This document shows positions 56,234 through 64,000 of a stretch of DNA of 64,000 nucleotides, in pieces. The DNA is taken from NCBI RefSeq assembly GCF_003205495.1, contig NZ_QJRX01000001.1, forward strand, positions 496,001-560,000. Reading direction: 5' to 3'. Numbering within the stretch: the first letter of the stretch is position 1; each line of letters opens with the position of its first letter. The notes under the pieces are model-generated. The model did not search any database. It was not told the origin of the DNA and was given only the letters and a program-made list of their open reading frames with translations. Position numbers and translations under genes: made by a program. The DNA is from Aquipseudomonas alcaligenes. Lineage in GTDB: Bacteria > Pseudomonadota > Gammaproteobacteria > Pseudomonadales > Pseudomonadaceae.

Positions 56234-57535
56234 TTGTTCTTCGAGCGTCACGGCGGTGGTGAACGGGCCATCCTTGTCCATCTGGAAGGCAGCAACCCCG
56301 AGGCGGCCGAAGACCCGCAGGAGTTCCAGGATCTCGCGCTGTCTGCCGGTGCGGACATGGTGGCGCTGGTCACCGTGCCGCGCCACATGCCCACGGCCAA
56401 GTTCCTCATCGGCAGCGGCAAGGTCGAGGAGCTGCGCGACCTGGTCAGGGAGTCCGAGGCCGAGCTGGTCATCTTCAATCACACCCTCACGCCCAGCCAG
56501 GAGCGCAACCTGGAGCGGGTGTTCGAGTGTCGTGTGCTCGACCGCACCGGCCTGATCCTCGATATCTTCGCCCAGCGCGCGCGTACCCACGAAGGCAAGC
56601 TGCAGGTCGAGCTGGCTCAGCTCGATCACATGAGCACCCGCCTGGTGCGCGGCTGGACCCACCTGGAGCGGCAGAAGGGCGGTATCGGTCTGCGCGGTCC
56701 GGGTGAAACCCAGCTGGAAACCGACCGCCGCCTGCTGCGCGTGCGCATTCGCCAGATCAAGCAGAAGCTGGAGAAGGTGCGCAGCCAGCGCGAGCAGGCC
56801 CGCCGTGGTCGTCGTCGCGCGGATATTCCCTCGGTGTCGCTGGTCGGCTACACCAACGCCGGCAAATCCACCCTGTTCAATGCGCTGACCACCTCCGCGG
56901 TCTACGCGGCCGACCAGCTGTTCGCCACCCTCGACCCGACCTTGCGCCGTCTCGAGCTGGACGACCTGGGGCCGGTGGTGCTGGCCGATACCGTGGGCTT
57001 CATCCGTCACCTGCCGCACAAGCTGGTCGAGGCCTTCCGTGCCACGCTGGAAGAGTCGAGCAACTCCGACCTGCTGTTGCACGTGATCGACTCCCATGAG
57101 CCGGAGCGCGACCAGCAGATCGAGCAGGTCATGGCTGTACTCGGCGAGATCGGCGCCAACGAGCTGCCGATGCTCGAGGTGTACAACAAGATCGACTTGG
57201 TCGAGGGCGTCGAGCCGCAGATCCAGCGTGACGGCGACGGCAAGCCCGAACGCGTGTGGCTGTCGGCGCGCGATGGCAAGGGCCTGGAGTTGCTGCGCCA
57301 GGCGGTCGCCGAGTTGCTCGGCGAGGACCTGTTCGTCGGCACCCTGCGTCTGCCGCAGCGTCTGGGGCGCCTGCGGGCACAGTTCTTCGAACTCAATGCG
57401 GTGCAGAGCGAGGCGCACGACGAGAAGGGTGACACGCTGCTGGCGATCCGCCTGCCGCGTGCCGAGCTCAATCGCCTGGTCAGTCGGGAAGGGCTGAAGC
57501 CGCAGGACTTCCTCGCGCAACACACTTTGCAATAA
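56234..57535 (+). CDS. hflX: Ribosome-associated GTPase HflX
   Basis: A 433-residue GTPase. The N-terminal HflX domain (about 1-190) has KGGIGLRGPGETQLETDRR (about 141); the G domain has G1 GYTNAGKSTLFN (about 205), G3 DTVGFIRHLP and G4 NKIDLVEG. HflX splits stalled or heat-damaged 70S ribosomes. The start is TTG 56234, with AGGAG 7 bp upstream; the family begins FFERHGGG, which matches. It is cotranscribed with hfq. Confidence 0.95.
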   Translation: MFFERHGGGERAILVHLEGSNPEAAEDPQEFQDLALSAGADMVALVTVPRHMPTAKFLIGSGKVEELRDLVRESEAELVIFNHTLTPSQERNLERVFECRVLDRTGLILDIFAQRARTHEGKLQVELAQLDHMSTRLVRGWTHLERQKGGIGLRGPGETQLETDRRLLRVRIRQIKQKLEKVRSQREQARRGRRRADIPSVSLVGYTNAGKSTLFNALTTSAVYAADQLFATLDPTLRRLELDDLGPVVLADTVGFIRHLPHKLVEAFRATLEESSNSDLLLHVIDSHEPERDQQIEQVMAVLGEIGANELPMLEVYNKIDLVEGVEPQIQRDGDGKPERVWLSARDGKGLELLRQAVAELLGEDLFVGTLRLPQRLGRLRAQFFELNAVQSEAHDEKGDTLLAIRLPRAELNRLVSREGLKPQDFLAQHTLQ

Positions 57536-57536
57536 A

Positions 57537-57568
57537 GCCCGTGCCGCCGTTTTTGCGGCGGTTCGGGC
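57537..57568 (+). other. Long GC hairpin between hflX and hflK
   Basis: GCCCG and GCCGCC pair with GGCGG and CGGGC around a T5-containing loop, directly after the hflX stop. The downstream run (GCGCTTTCGG) is only weakly T-rich, so it is a partial terminator or processing hairpin rather than a strong terminator. Confidence 0.5.
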
Positions 57569-57631
57569 GCTTTCGGTAGCATGGGCTGGCGCGCCGTGGG
57601 CGCGTCTTCGCTTTATCAGATGGAGAGCGCT

Positions 57632-58780
57632 ATGGCTTGGAATGAGCCGGGTGGCAACTCGAACAACCAGGATCCCTGGGGCGGCCGCAAGGGCGGTGGA
57701 CGCCAGGGCCCGCCGGACCTCGACGAAGCCTTCCGCAAACTGCAGGAGAGCCTCAATGGCATCTTCGGCGGCGGCAAGAAACGCGATGGCGATGGTCAGG
57801 GCGGTGGCTGGGGCATGCTCGGCATCGGTGCCGCGCTGCTGGTGGCCGTGTGGCTGTGGAATGCGGTGTACATCGTCGATGCCCAGGAGCAGGCGGTGAT
57901 CCTGCGTCTCGGCAAGTATCAGGAAACCGTCGGCCAGGGTCTGAACATCTACTTCCCGCCCTTCGAGAAGAAGTTCCAGGAGAACGTGACCCGCGAGCGC
58001 TCCTTCTCCAAGGAAGGGCAGATGCTCACCGAGGACGAGAACATCGTCGAGGTGCCGCTGACCGTGCAGTACAAGATCAGCAACCTCAAGGACTTCGTGC
58101 TCAACGTCGATGCCCCCGAGGTCAGCCTGCAGCATGCCACCGAGAGTGCCCTGCGCCACGTCGCCGGCTCCACCTCGATGGACGAGGTGATCACCCTCGG
58201 CCGCGAGCAGATGGGCCAGGAAGTCAGCAAGCGCCTGCAGGGCTTCCTCGACGACTACGGCACCGGCATCACCGTCACCCAGGTCAACATCCAGCGCGCC
58301 ACGGCTCCGGCCGAGGTCAAGGATGCCTTCGACGACGTGATCCGTGCCCGCGAGGACGAGCAGCGCGAGAAGAACCAGGCCGAGACCTACGCCAACGGCG
58401 TGGTGCCCGAGGCCCGCGGCCAGGCCCAGCGCATCATCGAGGACGCCAACGGCTACCGCGACGAGGTGGTGGCCCGTGCCCAGGGTGAGGCCGATCGCTT
58501 CAGCAAGCTGGTGACCGAGTACCGCAAGGCGCCCGAGGTCACCCGCCAACGCTTGTACCTGGACACCATGCAGCAGGTCTTCAGCAACACCAGCAAGGTC
58601 CTGGTGACCGGCCAGGAAGGGCAGAACAACCTGCTGTACCTGCCACTGGACAAGATGATCGACAACCGTGGCGCCGCCGGTGTCAATCAGTCGGGCGCCC
58701 CGAGCGCCAGCGGCGAGACCGCTACCCGCATCATCAACACTGTCGAGCGTGGCGATCTGCGTTCTAGGGAGAGCCGCTGA
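57632..58780 (+). CDS. hflK: FtsH modulator HflK (SPFH family)
   Basis: 382 residues from ATG 57632, with GGAGAG just upstream. A Gly/Asn-rich cytoplasmic N-terminus (PGGNSNNQDPWGG...) precedes one membrane helix (about 66-86; LGIGAALLVAVWLWNAVYIV), then the SPFH/band-7 domain (IVDAQEQAVILRLGKYQETV) and a long helical region (AQRIIEDANGYRDEVVARAQ). HflK-HflC rings surround FtsH in the inner membrane. The hflC ATG overlaps its stop by 1 bp. Confidence 0.95.
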   Translation: MAWNEPGGNSNNQDPWGGRKGGGRQGPPDLDEAFRKLQESLNGIFGGGKKRDGDGQGGGWGMLGIGAALLVAVWLWNAVYIVDAQEQAVILRLGKYQETVGQGLNIYFPPFEKKFQENVTRERSFSKEGQMLTEDENIVEVPLTVQYKISNLKDFVLNVDAPEVSLQHATESALRHVAGSTSMDEVITLGREQMGQEVSKRLQGFLDDYGTGITVTQVNIQRATAPAEVKDAFDDVIRAREDEQREKNQAETYANGVVPEARGQAQRIIEDANGYRDEVVARAQGEADRFSKLVTEYRKAPEVTRQRLYLDTMQQVFSNTSKVLVTGQEGQNNLLYLPLDKMIDNRGAAGVNQSGAPSASGETATRIINTVERGDLRSRESR

Positions 58781-59649
58781 TGAGCAACAAGTCGCTGTTT
58801 GCCCTGATCGGGGGCGTGCTCTTCGCCATCGTGGCGTGGAATAGCCTGTACATCGTCTACGAGACGGAAAAGGCCGTACTGTTGCAGTTCGGTAAGATTC
58901 AGGTGGCCGACGTGAAGCCTGGCCTGCACCTCAAGGTGCCGGTGATGAACCAGGTGCGCAAGTTCGACGCGCGCCTGCTGACCCTGGAGTCGCCGATCCA
59001 GCGTGTACTCACCCTGGAGAAGAAGGCGGTGATGGTCGATGCCTTCGCCAAGTGGCGGGTGGCTGACGCCGAACGCTATTACACCGCCACTTCCGGTATC
59101 CGCCAGATCGCCGACGACCGCCTGTCGCAGCGCCTGATCACAGCCCTGGCCAACCAGTTCGGTACCCGCACCCTGCATGAGGTGGTGTCCGGCGAGCGCG
59201 ATGCGCTGATGGCGGCGATCACCAAGTCGCTCAACGGCATGGCGCAGAAGGAGCTGGGCATCGAGGTGGTGGACGTGCGCGTCAAGGCCATCGACCTGCC
59301 GAAGGAGGTCTACCGCAGCGTGTTCGACCGCATGAGCTCGGAGCGCGAGCGCGAGGCCCGCGAGCACCGTGCCAAGGGTCGCGAGCTGGCCGAGGGTATT
59401 CGCGCCGACGCCGACCGGCAGAAGCGCGTGATCCTCGCCGAAGCCTATCGCGAGGCCGAGGAAATTCGCGGTGACGGCGATGCCAAGGCGGCTTCGATCT
59501 ACGCGGCCGCCTATGGCCAGGACGCCGAGTTCTACGCCTTCTACCGTAGCCTGGGCGCCTACCGCGACAGCTTCTCGAGCAAGAACGACGTGCTGGTGCT
59601 GGATCCGAAGAGCGAATTCTTCCGCTATCTGCAGCAGTCCAAGCCCTGA
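58780..59649 (+). CDS. hflC: FtsH modulator HflC (SPFH family)
   Basis: A 289-residue protein with an N-terminal membrane helix (LFALIGGVLFAIVAWNSLYI, residues 5-24) and an SPFH domain (VYETEKAVLLQFGKIQVADV). It has the charged coiled region SSEREREAREHRAKGRELAEG (about 187-207) and RVILAEAYREAEEIRGDGDA. Partner of HflK in regulating FtsH proteolysis. A terminator follows 72 bp later. Confidence 0.95.
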   Translation: MSNKSLFALIGGVLFAIVAWNSLYIVYETEKAVLLQFGKIQVADVKPGLHLKVPVMNQVRKFDARLLTLESPIQRVLTLEKKAVMVDAFAKWRVADAERYYTATSGIRQIADDRLSQRLITALANQFGTRTLHEVVSGERDALMAAITKSLNGMAQKELGIEVVDVRVKAIDLPKEVYRSVFDRMSSEREREAREHRAKGRELAEGIRADADRQKRVILAEAYREAEEIRGDGDAKAASIYAAAYGQDAEFYAFYRSLGAYRDSFSSKNDVLVLDPKSEFFRYLQQSKP

Positions 59650-59720
59650 TGGCAGCATCCCGGCGCGGCCGTTCGGCCGCGTCGGGGTGACCTCCGGGGA
59701 AAACGTGTTATCATGGGTCA

Positions 59721-59744
59721 GCCGGGAAAATGCCCGGCTTTTTT
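59721..59744 (+). terminator. Rho-independent terminator after hflC
   Basis: GCCGGG / CCCGGC stem with a 6-nt loop and T6. A stronger GC-only hairpin without T-run lies upstream at 59659-59688. The terminator ends 15 bp before the DUF2065 ATG. Confidence 0.85.
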
Positions 59745-59759
59745 GCGTCTGCGGGAATC

Positions 59760-59945
59760 ATGTGGCAGGAACTGGGCATCGCCTTTTGTCTGATGTTGGT
59801 GCTGGAAGGCATCCTGCCCTTCCTCTGTCCGCGGCGTTGGCGCGGCGCGATCGCGCAACTGGCACAGTTGCCCGACCGTCAGCTGCGCCTCATGGGGCTG
59901 GCCAGCATGCTGCTGGGGACCGCCCTCCTGTATCTGCTTCACTGA
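59760..59945 (+). CDS. DUF2065 (YjeT-type) small membrane protein
   Basis: A 61-residue protein with two hydrophobic helices ([18 protein letters not shown] and [17 protein letters not shown]) separated by a basic loop [19 protein letters not shown]. This matches YjeT/DUF2065, a conserved neighbour of hflC and hisZ/purA in gammaproteobacteria. ATG 59760 is preferred; the ten extra codons of the longer frame lie in the terminator. Function unknown; an FtsH/HflKC or envelope role is guessed only from context. Confidence 0.8.
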   Translation: MWQELGIAFCLMLVLEGILPFLCPRRWRGAIAQLAQLPDRQLRLMGLASMLLGTALLYLLH

Positions 59946-59979
59946 AGGCTGCCGCCCGTACCGAGAGGGGAATGGCGAA

Positions 59980-61167
59980 ATGGCAACGGTAGACCGCTGG
60001 CTCCTGCCAGATGGCATCGAAGAAGTACTGCCGCCGGAAGCGGCACTGATCGAGGCGGCACGCCGCCAGGTGCTGGATCTGTTCCAGCGTTGGGGCTACG
60101 AGTTCGTCGTCACCCCGCACATCGAATACCTCGAGTCCCTGCTCACCGGTGCCGGCCAGGACCTGGACCTGCGCACCTTCAAGGTGACCGACCCGCTGTC
60201 CGGGCGGCAGATGGGCTTCCGCGCCGACATCACCCCGCAGGTGGCGCGGATGGATGCCCACACCCTGCGCCGCGAGGGCCCGAGCCGCCTATGCTATGCC
60301 GGCAGCGTGCTGCACGCCAAGCCGCGCGCCCTGGCTACCTCGCGCAGCCCGATCCAGCTGGGCGCCGAGCTGTACGGCGACGCCAGCCCGGCCAGCGACG
60401 TGGAGGTCATCAGCCTGATGCTAGACACCCTGGCCCTGGCCCGCGTGCCGGACGTGCACATGGATCTCGGCCATGTCGGCATCTATCGCGGCCTGGCCCG
60501 TGCCGCCGGCCTGTCCGGCGAGGCCGAGCAGCAGCTGTTCGACGCCCTGCAGCGCAAGGCGGTCGACGAGGTCGATGCCCTCACCGAATCCCTGCAACCG
60601 CACCTGGCCAGCATGCTGCGCGCCCTGGTCGAGCTGTGCGGCGGCCGCGAGGTGCTGGACCTGGCCCAGGCGGCCCTGGTCGAGGCCCCGGCCGAAGTGC
60701 ACGCTGCGCTGGACCAGCTGGTGGCCATCGCCGACCAGCTGGAGCTGCGCTATCCCGAGCTGCCGCTGTACTTCGACCTCGGCGAGCTGCGCGGCTATCA
60801 CTATCACACCGGTGTGGTGTTCGCCGCGTTCGTCCCGGGCGTCGGCCAGTCCATCGCCCAGGGCGGCCGCTACGACGACGTCGGCGGCAATTTCGGCCGG
60901 GCGCGTCCGGCCACCGGTTTCTCCACCGACCTGAAGACCCTGGTCACCCTCGGTGACATGCAGGTCGAGGAGCCGGCCGCCGGTGTGTGGGCGCCGGATC
61001 ACCACGACCTGTACCTGTGGCAGGCCGTACAGCGCCTGCGCGGCGAAGGGGTGCGCGTGGTCCAGGCTCTGCCCGGACAGGATGTGAGCGCGGCGGGCGA
61101 GGCGGGCTGCGACCGCCAGCTGCAGCTGCGCGACGGACGTTGGCAAGTGGCGCCGCTGGCGTCCTGA
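59980..61167 (+). CDS. hisZ: ATP phosphoribosyltransferase regulatory subunit HisZ
   Basis: A 395-residue HisRS-like protein: [21 protein letters not shown] (residue 8), the motif-2-like [15 protein letters not shown] (about 77) and [21 protein letters not shown] (about 297). It lacks the C-terminal anticodon-binding domain of HisRS, as expected for HisZ. HisZ activates short-form HisG in histidine synthesis. AGAGGGG is 9 bp upstream of the ATG. hisG itself is not in the window. Confidence 0.93.
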   Translation: MATVDRWLLPDGIEEVLPPEAALIEAARRQVLDLFQRWGYEFVVTPHIEYLESLLTGAGQDLDLRTFKVTDPLSGRQMGFRADITPQVARMDAHTLRREGPSRLCYAGSVLHAKPRALATSRSPIQLGAELYGDASPASDVEVISLMLDTLALARVPDVHMDLGHVGIYRGLARAAGLSGEAEQQLFDALQRKAVDEVDALTESLQPHLASMLRALVELCGGREVLDLAQAALVEAPAEVHAALDQLVAIADQLELRYPELPLYFDLGELRGYHYHTGVVFAAFVPGVGQSIAQGGRYDDVGGNFGRARPATGFSTDLKTLVTLGDMQVEEPAAGVWAPDHHDLYLWQAVQRLRGEGVRVVQALPGQDVSAAGEAGCDRQLQLRDGRWQVAPLAS

Positions 61168-61210
61168 CGAGTTTTCCGCCGGCTGCGGCCGGCATCGAGC
61201 TTCCGAATAG

Positions 61211-62518
<1,308 letters not shown>

Positions 62519-62536
62519 TCCTGCCGTAACGGAAAA

Positions 62537-62559
62537 GGCCGCCTCGAGCGGCCTTTTTT
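62537..62559 (+). terminator. Rho-independent terminator after purA
   Basis: GGCCGC / GCGGCC stem, 5-nt loop, T6, 18 bp after the purA stop. Preceded by A4. Confidence 0.92.
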
Positions 62560-62595
62560 GTGGGCGCGGTTTCTGCGGGGCAAATCGCAGGCAAT

Positions 62596-62620
62596 AAAAA
62601 GGCCGGCTTGTGGCCTTTTT
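62596..62620. terminator. Second GGCC hairpin with A5/T5 arms
   Basis: AAAAAGGCC and GGCCTTTTT form a 9-bp stem with a 7-nt loop. The symmetric A/T arms allow function on either strand. Confidence 0.75.
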
Positions 62621-62713
62621 ATTTTCATATCAAGCTATTGATTTAAAAGAAAAATATTCTAAGAATTTCGCTCAAACCCACACTTTGACCCACACCTATT
62701 TAGGGCAAAAAAG

Positions 62714-62739
62714 CCGGCCTTTTTCGTAAAAAAGGCCGG
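62714..62739. terminator. Third inverted repeat (CCGGCCTTTTT / AAAAAGGCCGG)
   Basis: A perfect 11-bp inverted repeat with a 4-nt loop. Both flanks include short A or T runs, so it may be a bidirectional terminator or part of an element end. Confidence 0.7.
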
Positions 62740-63106
62740 TACTTTTGGCTGGAAATTCTGTGAGATCTTGCGATGGATTGACGAGATTCTGCCATGTCAA
62801 TTTCAAGGAAAGCTTGCCTGCCTGATGGGCCAGTTCGAACGACTGGACTGGGGTATTTTGCAGCATCACGATTTCATTCCTGCCCTGGGCATCCGGATCT
62901 TTCTATCGTTCCGAGCCGCTGCTGTGATCGTTCCTCGCTCCGCGAAGGTCAGATCTCAGTCTGTTGAGCAGCAGTCTCGACAGAGGACATCCACTAATGG
63001 TGGCTGCCGGCCGATTCTGTTGAAAACCTCGGTGTGCGGCAGAGTCGCTTGCTTCGGGTCTGGAAAACGTCCAAATCGAGCGTTGCTTCGTGAAATCTAG
63101 AGTTGC

Positions 63107-63313
63107 TCAAAACGAACGTTCAGCTGGCAATGCCCAGGTATCGGCGAGGTTCAGGGAGCGGCTGCTCTGCGATCTTGGCTCCAGGCGCCAGTAGCCCACG
63201 TCGTTCCACCTACCCAGCATGAAGCCGGCCTGCAAAAAGGCGGCAGTGTTTTTGGCGTGCGAGCCGCTCATACCGCCCAATACCGCCAGCGTTGGGCAAC
63301 ACAATGTCGCCAT
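63107..63313 (-). pseudogene. Probable remnant of a GNAT acetyltransferase
   Basis: A 68-codon open frame on the minus strand has FLQAGFMLGRWNDVGYWRLE (about residues 27-46), which resembles the C-terminal GF..GRW.DVGYW signature of phosphinothricin-type N-acetyltransferases. The N-terminal acetyl-CoA-binding part is missing and the segment joining LAVLGGMSG to the tail looks shortened, so this is read as a degraded fragment. The resemblance is by eye only. Confidence 0.4.
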
Positions 63314-63425
63314 ATGCCCTCACGTAACACCCTCCAGAGAGAATGGAAAGGATGGTAAGGCTATGGTAAATTTAAATGATGCTTTCTTACCGCGCTGAAA
63401 AAGTGCGTCATTTATGGGGGTGATC

Positions 63426-64000
63426 GTGGTAACAATATCTGAGAAAGACCTTGAGTTACTTTACCAGCAAGGTATTCGAGGCAACGCGGCAGCCTTTGCT
63501 CTCATAGGTCGCCAGATCGTCAGCAAGCTTAAAAAGACGCAGCCAGCTCTTGCCTCCCACTTGGCCGAGCTCCTCGCTACCGACAGCGGAACGCGAGGTG
63601 CGCCTCGTATGGCAGCGCCAGTGGATTCGGACTCTCGCCGCAGTCTTTTAAAAGAGGGCACAGACGTTCTCCTTGAGTTCGAGCCCAAGTGGGAAAACGC
63701 CATCGAGCAACAACTGCTGGAAATCATTCAAGAGCGACAAAGCCACAAAGAGCTCCTAACTGCAGGACTTGAGCCTATTCGCTCCATGATTTTTACCGGC
63801 CCGCCAGGAGTCGGTAAAACACTGGCGGCACATTGGATTGCCGGTAAGCTCAAGCTACCCATTTTCACTCTCGACCTCGCTTCAGTGATGTCAAGCTTGC
63901 TGGGCAAGACAGGGACGAACATCAAAGCGGTAATCGATCATGCCAAGAGCATCCCCTGCATTCTGTTTTTGGATGAGTTCGATGCGATCGCCAAAAGGCG
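63426..64000 (+). CDS. AAA+ ATPase, N-terminal part (right-truncated), IetA-like
   Basis: The open frame runs off the window end; about 190 residues are visible. Residues 1-110 are a soluble helical region (start EKDLELLYQQGIRGNAAA). Then come Walker A IFTGPPGVGKTLAAHWIAGK (about residue 122-141), LDLASVMSSLLGKTGTN and Walker B CILFLDEFDAIAKR. This matches the FtsH/SpoVK-like AAA ATPases that are often encoded next to an S8 (subtilisin-like) peptidase, the pair described as the IetAS anti-phage system. GTG 63426 is preferred because GGGGG lies 5 bp before it; ATG 63414 is the alternative. The partner gene, if any, is beyond the window. Confidence 0.75.
   Translation, partial: MVTISEKDLELLYQQGIRGNAAAFALIGRQIVSKLKKTQPALASHLAELLATDSGTRGAPRMAAPVDSDSRRSLLKEGTDVLLEFEPKWENAIEQQLLEIIQERQSHKELLTAGLEPIRSMIFTGPPGVGKTLAAHWIAGKLKLPIFTLDLASVMSSLLGKTGTNIKAVIDHAKSIPCILFLDEFDAIAKR

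Larger units (their letters stand above)
62519..63413. other. Gene-poor stretch after purA with several hairpins
   Basis: About 900 bp without a convincing intact gene. It holds the purA terminator, two more GGCC hairpins (listed separately), an AT-rich segment (62620-62680), a CCCACAC direct repeat (62673-62696), and a probable acetyltransferase remnant. A 110-codon open frame at 62768-63100 has no recognisable domain and mixed codon use, so I do not call it a gene. No tRNA was seen. This looks like an accessory-island edge. Confidence 0.6.

Noticed and set aside
62768..63100. 110-codon open frame after purA
   Set aside because: No domain, no ribosome site and codon use unlike either the host or the downstream ATPase; left as non-coding.
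62519..63413. Expected tRNA (island attachment site) after purA
   Set aside because: No cloverleaf, T-loop GGTTCGA-type block or CCA end was found in the gap.

Overview
The window looks like the chromosome of a Pseudomonas species related to P. aeruginosa. It is GC-rich and strongly biased to G/C third positions. Two stretches repeat gene orders I recall from P. aeruginosa PAO1: waaL, a WaaP-like kinase, msbA, mig-14, dnpA, hldE, and the PA4990-4993 neighbourhood with waaA (roughly PA4988-5003); and serB, fimX, psd, rhdA, motAB, rsgA, orn, queG, nnr, tsaE, ami, mutL, miaA, hfq, hflX, hflK, hflC, hisZ, purA (roughly PA4938-4961). Locus numbers are from memory. No rRNA, tRNA, CRISPR array or intact insertion sequence was found.

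Layout. (1) 1-8350: LPS core and lipid A transport genes. They are a truncated GT-B-like gene, the O-antigen ligase, an atypical WaaP-family kinase on the minus strand, then msbA, mig-14, dnpA and hldE. (2) 8505-28214: an O-antigen (or related surface glycan) cluster inserted between hldE and the PA4993-type genes. It is mosaic. It opens with an AT-rich gene fusing a GT-C/polymerase-like half to a MurJ-type flippase half. A GC-rich block of amino-sugar enzymes follows (aminotransferase with an apparent ATT start, acetyltransferase, oxidoreductase, SDR). Next is a lower-GC, tightly overlapping block (second aminotransferase, two N-formyltransferase-like genes, a deacetylase-like gene, a FemAB/GNAT-like gene, Wzx, a GT-C protein). 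It ends with a bacillosamine-type initiation module: GT4, PglC-like transferase, PglD-like acetyltransferase, a third aminotransferase, and a WbpM/PglF dehydratase.

(3) 28235-33421: a hypothetical protein, aldo/keto reductase, FAD oxidoreductase, SMR transporter, waaA and a DUF457 membrane protein. (4) 33418-43766: a HAMP membrane protein, serB, fimX with a PilZ-like partner, psd, rhdA and an HDOD protein. (5) 43886-49405: motAB behind a convincing FliA (sigma28) promoter, rsgA, a membrane-anchored methyltransferase, orn and queG. (6) 49470-62518: the conserved nnr-tsaE-ami-mutL-miaA-hfq-hflX-hflK-hflC run, then a DUF2065 protein, hisZ and purA. (7) 62519-64000: after the purA terminator the composition changes. 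There are three GGCC-based hairpins, a probable acetyltransferase remnant, and the start of an AAA+ ATPase gene that runs off the window. It resembles the ATPase of ATPase/subtilase (IetAS-type) defence pairs.

How it fits together. The cluster could build an oligosaccharide on undecaprenyl phosphate, starting with a bacillosamine-type sugar (WbpM/PglF, PglE-like, PglD-like, PglC-like). The middle genes would make and N-acylate further amino sugars. Wzx and GT-C/polymerase candidates would export and extend it, WaaL would attach it to core, and MsbA, HldE, WaaA and the kinase would supply lipid A-core. The most unusual items are the polymerase/flippase-like fusion, the double-formyltransferase module with a FemAB-like gene, the ATT start codon and the truncated AAA+ gene at the right edge.
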